DNA of 25,789 nucleotides from Chloroflexota bacterium (GTDB taxonomy: Bacteria > Chloroflexota > Dehalococcoidia > SM23-28-2 > RBG-16-64-32): contig VBJT01000128.1 of NCBI GenBank assembly GCA_005880075.1, forward strand, positions 1 through 25,789, read 5' to 3'. Positions 16,262 to 22,938 of the stretch are shown in pieces. Positions within the stretch are counted from its first letter, which is position 1; the number at the start of each line of letters is the position of its first letter. The notes under the pieces are model-generated. The model saw only the letters and a program-made list of their open reading frames with translations, had not been told where the DNA came from and did not search any database. The position numbers were made by a program, and so were the translations under genes.

Positions 16262-16741
16262 GTGGTGGTGGAATCAGCCAGCGAGGCCGGCAGGCCTCAC
16301 CAATCGCCCGGTGCCAATCGCACGGCTCGCCATCCCAACTGGGGCGGCCGCCGCCCCGGCGCAGGCGCGCCCAGGGGAAACCTCAACGCCCTCAAGCACG
16401 GCCGCAACTCACGCCGCCAGGCTCAGCTCGTCGAGGCCCTCATGCAGGTGCCCGAGACCCGCGACACCCTCATCGCCCTCGGCAAGCGCAACCGCCGCCT
16501 GCGCAGGCAGGCCGAGGAAGGCGCCGGTGTCCTCATCACCCGCCTCCTCGAAAACGTCGCCCGGATCACCCTCAATCAAGACCAAGACAATCAAGAATTC
16601 CTCGACTTCCTTAACACCGCCACCGCCCAGATGCGAATACTTCTCGAAAAGCAATCAAGGGTTAGGCGCACACCAATCAAGCCTGTCCTTCGCCGGCCGC
16701 GAGGCGGGGTCGAAGGGCGCCCACCGGTCTCCGGCGCCTAA
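16262..16741 (+). CDS. 'GGRRPGAGAPRGN' family protein, terminase-small-subunit-like N-terminus
   Basis: 159 residues from GTG 16262 (GAGGAGG 5-10 nt upstream; three GTG codons in a row make the exact start uncertain). Residues 28-46 read GGRRPGAGAPRGNLNALKHG, a Gly/Pro/Arg motif found at the N-terminus of many phage small terminase subunits and of unassigned Chloroflexota proteins. A predicted helical domain with LVEALMQVPETRDTLIALGK follows. The last ~30 residues (RRPRGGVEGRPPVSGA) look like translated repeat DNA, because the bases CTTCG...CGAAGGGCG resemble dispersed palindromes. No phage gene adjoins it. Function unknown. Confidence 0.7.
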   Translation: MVVESASEAGRPHQSPGANRTARHPNWGGRRPGAGAPRGNLNALKHGRNSRRQAQLVEALMQVPETRDTLIALGKRNRRLRRQAEEGAGVLITRLLENVARITLNQDQDNQEFLDFLNTATAQMRILLEKQSRVRRTPIKPVLRRPRGGVEGRPPVSGA

Positions 16742-16744
16742 CAG

Positions 16745-16772
16745 AAAACCGCCCCGCCGGACGGCGGGGCGG
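16745..16772 (-). terminator. Terminator of groESL
   Basis: On the minus strand, CCGCCCCGCC-GTCC-GGCGGGGCGG (16772-16749) is followed by TTTTCTGTT, a strong intrinsic terminator about 45 nt after the groEL stop. On the plus strand CTCTTGTT follows the same stem, so it may also end the 16262 transcript. Confidence 0.85.
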
Positions 16773-16816
16773 CTCTTGTTCCCACTTCCCTGTTCCCTGT
16801 TCCAGCCTCGAAGCGG

Positions 16817-18445
16817 CTAGTAGTCCATCGGCGGCGGCCCGCCCATCGGCATCGGCGGCGCCTCCGACGGGATCTCCGTCACCAGCGTCTCCGTCGTCAG
16901 CACCAGCGCCGCGATTGACGCCGCGTTCTCCAACGCCGTCCGCGTCACCTTCGCCGGGTCGATGATCCCGTGCGTCAGCAGGTCGACGTACTCGTCGGTC
17001 GCCGCGTCGTAGCCATACGTCGTATCGCGCGAGCGCTTCACGTGGTCGACCACCACCATCCCCTCCTGCCCCGCGTTCTCCGCGATCATCCTCAGCGGCT
17101 CCTCCAACGCCTTGCGCAGGATACCCACGCCCGTGCGCTCGTCCGCGCTTAACTCCTTCTCGAGCTGGTCGAGCCGCTTCTGTGCGCGGATCAGCGCGAC
17201 GCCCCCGCCCGGCACGATCCCTTCCTCCACCGCCGCCCGCGTCGCCGACAGCGCGTCCTCCACCCGCAGCTTCCGCTCTTTCAGCTCGACCTCCGTCGCC
17301 GCGCCCACCTTGATTACGGCCACACCCCCGGCCAGCTTGGCCAGCCGCTCCTGCAGCTTTTCGCGGTCGAATTCCGACGCCACGTCCTCCGATTGCGCCT
17401 TGATCTGCTTGATGCGCGCCTGGATCGCCTCATCGGAGCCGTGCCCCTCGATGATCACCGTATCCTCTTTCGTCGCCACCACGCGCCGTGCGCGCCCGAG
17501 GTCCGAGACCTGCACGTTATCGAGCTTGCGCCCCATCTTTTCCGTGATGAACGTCCCGCCGGTGAGGATGCCGATGTCCTCGAGGATCGCCTCGCGCCGG
17601 TCCCCAAAGCTCGGCGCCTTGATCGCCAGCGCGTTAATGGTACCGCGCAGCTTGTTCACGACGAGCGTCGCCAGCGCCTCGCCCTCCACGTCGTCGGCGA
17701 TGATCACGATGTTCTTCGTGATCTGGAGGATCCGCTCGAGCGTGGGCAGCAACTCCGCGACACCCGAAAGGCGCTTGTCCGTAAGGAGGATGTACGGGTC
17801 GTCGATCACCGCCTCCATGCGGTCTTGGTTCGTCGCGAAGTAGGGCGAGACGTAGCCGCGATCGAGCTGCATGCCCTCGACGAACTCGGTCTCCATGCGG
17901 ATGCCCTTGCCCTCTTCGACCGTGATGACGCCGTCCTTGCCGACCTTCTCCATCACATCGGCGATGATCTCGCCGATCTCGAGGTCGTGGCCGGAGATCG
18001 TCGCCACCTGGGCGATCTGCTCCTTGCCCGCGACCGGCTTGGCCACGTCGCGAATGCCCTCGATGACGGCCTCCACGCCCCGCTCGAGCCCGCGCTTCAG
18101 GCTCATCGGGTTCGCTCCCGCCGCTACCACGCGCAGCCCCTCGCGCACGATCGCCTGTGCAAGCACCGTGGCGGTGGTCGTTCCGTCGCCGGCGACGTCG
18201 TTGGTTTTGCTCGCGACCTCGCGGGCGAGCTGCGCGCCGAGGTTCTCGAACGGGTCCTTGAGCTCGATCTCCTTGGCCACGCTAACCCCGTCGTCGACGA
18301 TCGCGGGCGGCCCGAACTTCTTCTCGAGGATGACGTTGCGGCCGCGCGGCCCCAGCGTCACGCGCACGGCGTCGGCCAGCGCGTCGACGCCGTCCTTCAG
18401 GCGGCGCCTGGCGTCTTCGTCAAACAACAGTTGCTTTGCAGGCAT
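16817..18445 (-). CDS. groEL: Chaperonin GroEL
   Basis: 542 residues, full length. ATP-site and equatorial motifs TLGPRGRNVILEKKFG, DDGVSVAKEIEL and VAGDGTTTATVLAQ are intact; the apical domain has RGYVSPYFATN; the late equatorial motif EEGIVPGGGVALI is present. The C-terminus is MPMGGPPPMDY rather than a long GGM repeat. It folds proteins with GroES in the cytoplasm. AGGAGGTCAGG precedes ATG 18445. The groES-groEL spacer is 92 nt and is made of TTCCC/GGAAC micro-repeats. Expression follows the CIRCE promoter upstream of groES. Confidence 0.98.
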   Translation of the reverse strand: MPAKQLLFDEDARRRLKDGVDALADAVRVTLGPRGRNVILEKKFGPPAIVDDGVSVAKEIELKDPFENLGAQLAREVASKTNDVAGDGTTTATVLAQAIVREGLRVVAAGANPMSLKRGLERGVEAVIEGIRDVAKPVAGKEQIAQVATISGHDLEIGEIIADVMEKVGKDGVITVEEGKGIRMETEFVEGMQLDRGYVSPYFATNQDRMEAVIDDPYILLTDKRLSGVAELLPTLERILQITKNIVIIADDVEGEALATLVVNKLRGTINALAIKAPSFGDRREAILEDIGILTGGTFITEKMGRKLDNVQVSDLGRARRVVATKEDTVIIEGHGSDEAIQARIKQIKAQSEDVASEFDREKLQERLAKLAGGVAVIKVGAATEVELKERKLRVEDALSATRAAVEEGIVPGGGVALIRAQKRLDQLEKELSADERTGVGILRKALEEPLRMIAENAGQEGMVVVDHVKRSRDTTYGYDAATDEYVDLLTHGIIDPAKVTRTALENAASIAALVLTTETLVTEIPSEAPPMPMGGPPPMDY

Positions 18446-18537
18446 CCTGACCTCCTATCGTCGGTGGGGCAGAGGAACATGGAACAGGGAACATTACTCG
18501 GCCCGCTCCCCTGTTCCCAGTCCCTTGTTCCCTTTCG

Positions 18538-18879
18538 CTAAGCAAGCTTAGCGAGAATATCGCTCTCCTTGAGTACCATGTACTCGTCGTCCGTGTCCCC
18601 GAAAACCCCGCGCGGGATCTCCTGTCCGCTGTATTTGGCGTAAAGCACGCGGTCGCCGACCTTGACGTCGACCGGCACGCGCTTGCCGTTGTCGTCCAGG
18701 CGTCCCGGCCCGACGGAGAGCACTTCGCCCAACTGAGGCTTTTCCCGGGCGGTATCGGGGATTACCAGTCCGCTCGCACGGACCTCGTCTTGCCTAGTCT
18801 GCTTGACGACGATGCGGTCGCCGAGCGGAACGACCTTGCTCGCGGTCAGGGTCTTCGGAGCGGTCTTTGTTGCAGGCAT
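18538..18879 (-). CDS. groES: Co-chaperonin GroES
   Basis: 113 residues. A 14-residue N-terminal extension (MPATKTAPKTLTAS) precedes the normal VVPLGDRIVVKQ strand; the mobile loop contains EVRASGLVIPDTAREKPQLG, and the C-terminus has VLYAKYSGQEI and DEYMVLKESDILAKL. GGAGG precedes ATG 18879. It is first in the groESL operon and sits directly behind a CIRCE operator. Confidence 0.97.
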   Translation of the reverse strand: MPATKTAPKTLTASKVVPLGDRIVVKQTRQDEVRASGLVIPDTAREKPQLGEVLSVGPGRLDDNGKRVPVDVKVGDRVLYAKYSGQEIPRGVFGDTDDEYMVLKESDILAKLA

Positions 18880-18912
18880 AAGGCCTCCTCCTCACAGGAT
18901 TTTGAATCGCGC

Positions 18913-18951
18913 CGTGTGTTAGCACTCTAAAGGTTAGAGTGCTAACACACG
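18913..18951. promoter_or_regulatory. CIRCE element (HrcA operator)
   Basis: TTAGCACTC (18919-18927), a 9-nt spacer and GAGTGCTAA (18937-18945) match the CIRCE consensus exactly. The inverted repeat extends to 15 bp on each side (CGTGTG/CACACG). It lies between the -10 box and groES, so HrcA binding should block transcription until heat stress. hrcA itself is not in this window. Confidence 0.97.
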
Positions 18952-18953
18952 GA

Positions 18954-18982
18954 ATAGTAGGACATGCGGAGACCTGATGCAA
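18954..18982 (-). promoter_or_regulatory. groESL promoter
   Basis: On the minus strand, TTGCAT (18982-18977), a 17-nt spacer and TACTAT (18959-18954) place the transcription start inside the CIRCE element, the usual arrangement for HrcA repression. Confidence 0.8.
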
Positions 18983-19077
18983 GAGGAAAACTCGGAACGC
19001 CCTGGAAAGTCGAAAACTGGGACTCGCGAGGCTAAGGCTGCCTGCCTGCTTTCGTTTGGGGACTTCGCTCTCATCGC

Positions 19078-19107
19078 TTGCCATGATTACACGCTACCGT
19101 GTAAGAT
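19078..19107 (+). promoter_or_regulatory. Promoter and palindromic operator of the XRE gene
   Basis: TTGCCA (19078-19083), an 18-nt spacer and TAAGAT (19102-19107) form a promoter whose start site should fall at about 19114-19116, at the GTG start codon. The spacer and -10 overlap a perfect inverted repeat TTACACG-CTAC-CGTGTAA (19087-19104), a good candidate operator for the encoded helix-turn-helix protein. Confidence 0.6.
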
Positions 19108-19115
19108 GCCCCAGT

Positions 19116-19367
19116 GTGCCGAAGAGACAAGACAAAGCCGCCTGGGACGCGTCCACCGTGCTGGCTTTACGGCGCCACATGAAGCTAAGCCAGGAAGGAC
19201 TCGCGGCCGAGCTCGGCACCAGGCAACAGACGGTGAGCGAGTGGGAGACCGGGCGCTACCGGCCGCGCGGCGCCTCCGCCACTCTCCTCGCCATAATCGC
19301 TGAGCGGGCGGAATTCGAATACGGGACGGGAAGCGCGAAACCAGCAAGTCGAGAATCGAGAAAGTAA
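19116..19367 (+). CDS. Small XRE-type helix-turn-helix regulator
   Basis: About 83 residues starting MPKRQDKAAWDASTVLALRR. The HTH is clear: MKLSQEGLAAELGTRQQTVS then EWETGRYRPRG, a Cro/C1-like DNA-binding domain without a second domain. GTG 19116 is preferred because the promoter ends only 8 nt before it, giving a leaderless or near-leaderless mRNA; ATG 19083 lies inside the promoter. The palindrome over its promoter suggests autorepression. The DUF2851 gene begins 7 nt after its stop and is probably co-transcribed. Confidence 0.8.
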   Translation: MPKRQDKAAWDASTVLALRRHMKLSQEGLAAELGTRQQTVSEWETGRYRPRGASATLLAIIAERAEFEYGTGSAKPASRESRK

Positions 19368-19374
19368 GAGGCGT

Positions 19375-20745
19375 ATGCCATTGGAAGCGGCCAGGCAGCA
19401 CGTCGCACGCGTTCGCGTTTCGGATTTCGGCGTTCGACCCCTTGCGGAGGCCGATCTGTCACGGCTTTGGTTCGGCCAGACGTTTCCGCCCGAGGCGCTG
19501 GTCACCGCCGAGGGAGAGAGGCTGCGCGTGATCTACCGCGGGCGGGCCGGCGGTGGTCGCGGCCCCGACTTCCGCGATGCACTGATAGGCGCGCCGGGCG
19601 GCCTGCTCAGAGGAGACGTGGAGCTGCACGTGCGCAGCAGCGATTTTTATAGGCATGGCCATCACCGCGACCCTGCCTATGGGGGTGTCGTCCTCCACCT
19701 CGTCTTCTGGGACGACGAGCGCCGCCCAACGGCCTTACCAGGAGGCAAAACGGCGCCGGTCGCCGCGCTCGGGAATTGGGCCGAGTACCGCGCGCAGGAG
19801 ATGGCCCGTTGGCTCGAGCGGCCCGCTCTCTGGCACGAGCCATGCTTCTCCGCGCTGGCGCGCGACGGCGCTCCCCTCGTTGCCGCCACCCTCGAGCGCC
19901 TCGGCGATATGCGTTTTCGCCGCAAGACGGCCGCGCTCGTCCCGATCATCGGGCGCGAAGGCGAGGAGGAAGCGCTCTGGCAGTCGCTGCTTGAAGCTGT
20001 CGCCTTCGGACCGGACCGGGAGCGCTTCCGGCTCCTCGCCCAAAAGGTCCGCTGGGCGTCCTTCCGCGCGCGGCTGTGCTCGCTGCCGCGAGCCGGGCGC
20101 GCAGCCGCGGCGCTGTACACGCTTGAAGCTGCATTTGCAGGCATCCAGGTGTCTCGCAAGGCCGTGCGGCGGCCGGCCAACCGGCCTGAGCGCCGCCTGG
20201 AGGGTGCGGCGCGGCTGGCCGCGCGCTTTGCCGAGAAGGGGCTGGGAGAGAGCTTTCTCGATGCCTTCCAAGAAGGTATCTGGCAGGGTCAGCGGGAGGA
20301 AGGGCACATCGAAAGGGCGAAGGTCGAAAGGCAAACCAGGCATGGCGAAGCGCGCTTCCTAGTTTCGAATTTCGAGTTTCGATCGCCCAAACGGCCGGGG
20401 CCCGAGCGCAGAGCGACCGCTTCCGTCATTGCCGCCCTTACGATTCCCGGGCTCGTCGGCCGCGCGAGAGCCTTAGAGATCGTCGCCAATGCAGTCCTGC
20501 CATGGCTGGCCGCGCTCGGCCCCGAAGCGAGCGCCCACCGCGCGGAAGCCGTCTTCGGCTGCCTGCCGCTGCCAGCGCGCTACGGCGCCGTGCGGCATCT
20601 GCATGAGGCGGTCGGCGCAGTGGCGCGCGAGCCGAGGGGACAGGAGCAGGCGGTGCCAATCAATTTCCGCCGACAGCAGGGGATGCTGTATCTCCTCGAT
20701 CACTACTGCACGCAGGGCGGTTGCGGACGCTGTCCGCTTAGTTAA
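19375..20745 (+). CDS. DUF2851 family protein with an in-frame repeat insertion
   Basis: 456 residues. The family core is visible: GRGPDFRDALI, GDVELHVRSSDFYRHGHHRD, PAYGGVVLHLVFWDDE, a helical middle, and the conserved end LLDHYCTQGGCGRCPLS, whose three Cys could bind metal. The biochemical role of DUF2851 is unknown to me. At about residues 306-345 an Arg/Glu/Phe-rich stretch (ERAKVERQTRHGEARF, then VSNFEFRSPKR) interrupts the fold; its DNA is made of TCGAAATTCGA-like micro-repeats resembling this genome's spacers. AGAGGCGT precedes ATG 19375. It lies in a likely operon with the XRE gene. Confidence 0.85.
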   Translation: MPLEAARQHVARVRVSDFGVRPLAEADLSRLWFGQTFPPEALVTAEGERLRVIYRGRAGGGRGPDFRDALIGAPGGLLRGDVELHVRSSDFYRHGHHRDPAYGGVVLHLVFWDDERRPTALPGGKTAPVAALGNWAEYRAQEMARWLERPALWHEPCFSALARDGAPLVAATLERLGDMRFRRKTAALVPIIGREGEEEALWQSLLEAVAFGPDRERFRLLAQKVRWASFRARLCSLPRAGRAAAALYTLEAAFAGIQVSRKAVRRPANRPERRLEGAARLAARFAEKGLGESFLDAFQEGIWQGQREEGHIERAKVERQTRHGEARFLVSNFEFRSPKRPGPERRATASVIAALTIPGLVGRARALEIVANAVLPWLAALGPEASAHRAEAVFGCLPLPARYGAVRHLHEAVGAVAREPRGQEQAVPINFRRQQGMLYLLDHYCTQGGCGRCPLS

Positions 20746-20821
20746 GTGGAACAGCGAGCCAAGAACAAGGACCAAAGCCACTCGAGCGGCGTCCGTGTTC
20801 CAGGTTCCGAGTGCCAAGTCC

Positions 20822-21748
20822 CTAGCCGATTCGGAGTCCCGGGGCGATGTCGAGCCCCAGTCCGGCCGTCTCGCCGGCCAAAAGCCGCCGGTAGCCAGCG
20901 GCGGCGATCATCGCGCCGTTGTCGGTGCAGAGGGCGGGCGGCGGGGCGATCACCGGTACGGGCGAGCGCTCGGTCAGCTCAGCCCGAAGCATGGAGTTGG
21001 CGGCGACGCCGCCGGCGAGGATGACGTCGCAGGCGCCGTAATTGCTGGCCGCTTGCACCGCCTTTGTCACAAGGGAATCGACCACCGACTCCTGGAACGA
21101 CGCCGCCAGCGACACCGCCGGAGGCGCCTCGCCCTCCTCGCCGCGGACGATGCGCTGCACCTTGGTCTTTAGCCCGCTGAAGCTGAAGTCGTAGGGCCGT
21201 TCGAGCCGTGCCCGGGGCAGCCGGCCGGCTGAGGTGCCGGCCTCCGCTGCCAGCCTTTCGATCGCGGGGCCGCCGGGGAAGCCGAGGCCGAGCAGCCGCG
21301 CGACCTTGTCGAACGCCTCGCCGGCGGCGTCGTCTACCGTCTCGCCCAGGCGGCGGTACTGGCCGTGCCCGTCCATCAGCACGATATCACTGTGCCCGCC
21401 CGAGACGATCAACGCGAGCGCCGGGAATTCCGGCTCTTCCGTTCGCTCTAGCCAGGCGGCGTAGATGTGGCCCTCCAGGTGGTTGACCCCGATCAGCGGC
21501 CGCGAGAGCGCGAATGCCAGCGCCTTGGCGAAGTTAAGGCCGACGAGAAGCGCACCCGCCAGGCCCGGCCCGTGTGTCACTGCGATCGCGTCGATGTCGT
21601 CGAGGCCGGCGGAAGCGGCTCGAAGCGCCTCGTCGAGCACAGGCACCATCGCTTGGACGTGCTCGCGGGAGGCCAGCTCGGGTACCACCCCCCCGTAGCG
21701 CGCGTGCAGCTTCACTTGAGAGGAGACCTCGATGCCGAGGACGTTCAT
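20822..21748 (-). CDS. tsaD: tRNA N6-threonylcarbamoyladenosine transferase TsaD, N-terminal segment missing
   Basis: 308 residues; most TsaD are 330-345. The metal ligands His90 and His94 (NHLEGH) and Asp276 (CTDNGAMIA) are present, with SGGHSDIVLM, GEAFDKVARLLGLGFPGGP and DFSFSGLKTK. At the N-terminus MNVLGIE is followed directly by VSSQVKLHARYGGVVPELAS; E. coli TsaD has about 21 further residues between these, including the TSCDET nucleotide-binding loop. The loss is in frame at about 21727. TsaD makes the t6A37 tRNA modification and is normally essential, so the protein would be expected to be impaired. It follows a PP2C-like gene by 34 nt; no strong ribosome site is seen. Confidence 0.93.
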   Translation of the reverse strand: MNVLGIEVSSQVKLHARYGGVVPELASREHVQAMVPVLDEALRAASAGLDDIDAIAVTHGPGLAGALLVGLNFAKALAFALSRPLIGVNHLEGHIYAAWLERTEEPEFPALALIVSGGHSDIVLMDGHGQYRRLGETVDDAAGEAFDKVARLLGLGFPGGPAIERLAAEAGTSAGRLPRARLERPYDFSFSGLKTKVQRIVRGEEGEAPPAVSLAASFQESVVDSLVTKAVQAASNYGACDVILAGGVAANSMLRAELTERSPVPVIAPPPALCTDNGAMIAAAGYRRLLAGETAGLGLDIAPGLRIG

Positions 21749-21782
21749 CCGTTGGCTGTCAGGGTCAGCTATCCGCGATCAA

Positions 21783-22460
21783 TTACGCTGATGGCTCTTC
21801 GACGTTGCCCTCCAAACTTGGCAGCCCCGCTACCAAGACGGCGCCACAATCCGGAAGCGCGTTTGCCTGCCTGTATATGGCCGGAAGGACGTCGTCGGCC
21901 GGCAGCGCCAGTGAGCCGCCGAGACCGTGCTCAGGCACGCTCTGCGCGAGGCCGGGCGTCAATAGCAGCAGCCTGTCTCCTTCCTCCATCTCGAAAAGCG
22001 TAAACTCCGGCCAGAACTCGTCAAACATGCCGAGCGGTTCCAGCGCGTCTGCGAGCTGAGGCCGGATATGTCGCATCTCGCCTCGCCGGTAGAACGCGGC
22101 CCCCGCGGGCGCGACTTGCGCCAGGTAGACCTCGTTCCCACGCACGGCGGCGCAGGAGATACCCGCCGCTACCCAGTACTCTTTCAGGCTCTTGCGGTTC
22201 CACTCGCGCAGGTTTTCATGCGCCTCGCGCAGCGCGCGCAACAGGCCCCCCGTCAGCGAGAACTTGGACTTGTGGAAGACACTGCCCACCGCCTCCTTCA
22301 GCTCCGCGCAGAATTCGGCGCTCCCCGCCGTGGCCGGCTGCACGATCAGCAGCAGGTCCGATGCCTCTGGGCCGCGCGTCTCGTCCGGAAAAACGCCCAC
22401 CCAGGGCGTTTCCTCCTGAGCTTTGCCGTCCGCTATCCCGAACTGCCCGAGCCAGAGCAT
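21783..22460 (-). CDS. PP2C-like protein without metal-binding motifs
   Basis: 225 residues: LLLIVQPATAGSAEFCAELKE, LTGGLLRALREAHENLREWN, SCAAVRGNEVYLAQVAPAGA and LFEMEEGDRLLLLTPGLAQS follow the strand/helix order of PPM/PP2C phosphatases, but the metal-binding DGxxG and GxxDN Asp residues are not visible, so catalysis is doubtful. A perfect TATAAT (22475-22470) lies 9 nt before ATG 22460, which implies a leaderless mRNA. tsaD follows after 34 nt on the same strand. The family call is by fold-like pattern only. Confidence 0.65.
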   Translation of the reverse strand: MLWLGQFGIADGKAQEETPWVGVFPDETRGPEASDLLLIVQPATAGSAEFCAELKEAVGSVFHKSKFSLTGGLLRALREAHENLREWNRKSLKEYWVAAGISCAAVRGNEVYLAQVAPAGAAFYRRGEMRHIRPQLADALEPLGMFDEFWPEFTLFEMEEGDRLLLLTPGLAQSVPEHGLGGSLALPADDVLPAIYRQANALPDCGAVLVAGLPSLEGNVEEPSA

Positions 22461-22469
22461 GACAGGACG

Positions 22470-22475
22470 ATTATA
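22470..22475 (-). promoter_or_regulatory. -10 box of the PP2C-like/tsaD transcript
   Basis: A perfect TATAAT on the minus strand, 9 nt before ATG 22460; the predicted start site is 2-4 nt before the codon. No good -35 is visible. Confidence 0.55.
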
Positions 22476-22510
22476 GCGAGGCGAGGCAGCAGAGCAGGTT
22501 GCGACAGTGG

Positions 22511-22569
22511 GAGGGCGGGCGCCCGCGTGGGTGCCCCCGCGCCGCTACAGCGCGGATCTTGCCCGCCTC
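22511..22569. repeat. GC-rich palindromic element
   Basis: GAGGGCGGGC (22511-22520) and GCCCGCCTC (22561-22569) are inverted copies with one bulge; between them lie further GC-rich arms, including CGCGC...GCGCG. It looks like a dispersed palindromic repeat, between two divergent genes. Confidence 0.5.
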
Positions 22570-22698
22570 TCTCTTCCAAAAAACGCTGTCGAGCCCAGAT
22601 TTCTCTTACCTGTGAGTTCTCAGCTCTACCGCCACCCATAACCCGGCTTCTCCGGCGTCGTTTTTTCTAAAGCGTGGAGTCAAGTTAAAGGAGGCCTC

Positions 22699-22902
22699 AT
22701 GACACACCACGACCCTCATGCCCACGAGACCGTCCACGAGGACCCGCACCACGAGCACGTCGACACCATCGAGACCCATCACGTCGACCCGGTCAGCCAC
22801 GGAGGTGGTTACTTCAGCGGCTCGCCCGCGTCGATCATGGGGGTAGTATTCGCGCTCATCCTCATCCTCCTCATCATCCTGGTCCTCGTCTGGGCTTCCT
22901 GA
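22699..22902 (+). CDS. Small His-rich single-helix membrane protein
   Basis: 67 residues from ATG 22699, with AAAGGAGG 5 nt upstream. The first 36 residues hold 13 His, several Asp/Glu and no Lys (MTHHDPHAHETVHEDPHHEH and so on). A GGGYFSGSPAS hinge leads to one membrane helix (about 47-65, MGVVFALILILLIILVLVW). The charged end is probably cytoplasmic or surface-exposed and could bind Zn, Ni or Cu; that is inference from composition. No metal transporter lies nearby. I do not recognise a named family. Confidence 0.75.
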   Translation: MTHHDPHAHETVHEDPHHEHVDTIETHHVDPVSHGGGYFSGSPASIMGVVFALILILLIILVLVWAS

Positions 22903-22922
22903 ACGACTCCGCCCCTAAATGT

Positions 22923-22938
22923 CCGGCACGGCTGCCGG
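22923..22938 (-). terminator. Short hairpin after cysS
   Basis: CCGGCA-CGGC-TGCCGG begins 1 nt after the cysS stop. The stem is only 6 bp and no T-tract follows, so termination is possible but unproven. Confidence 0.35.

Noticed and set aside
17393..18541. A 382-codon plus-strand frame opposite groEL.
   Set aside because: Asp/Arg/Leu-rich antisense of GroEL with no ribosome site or motif.
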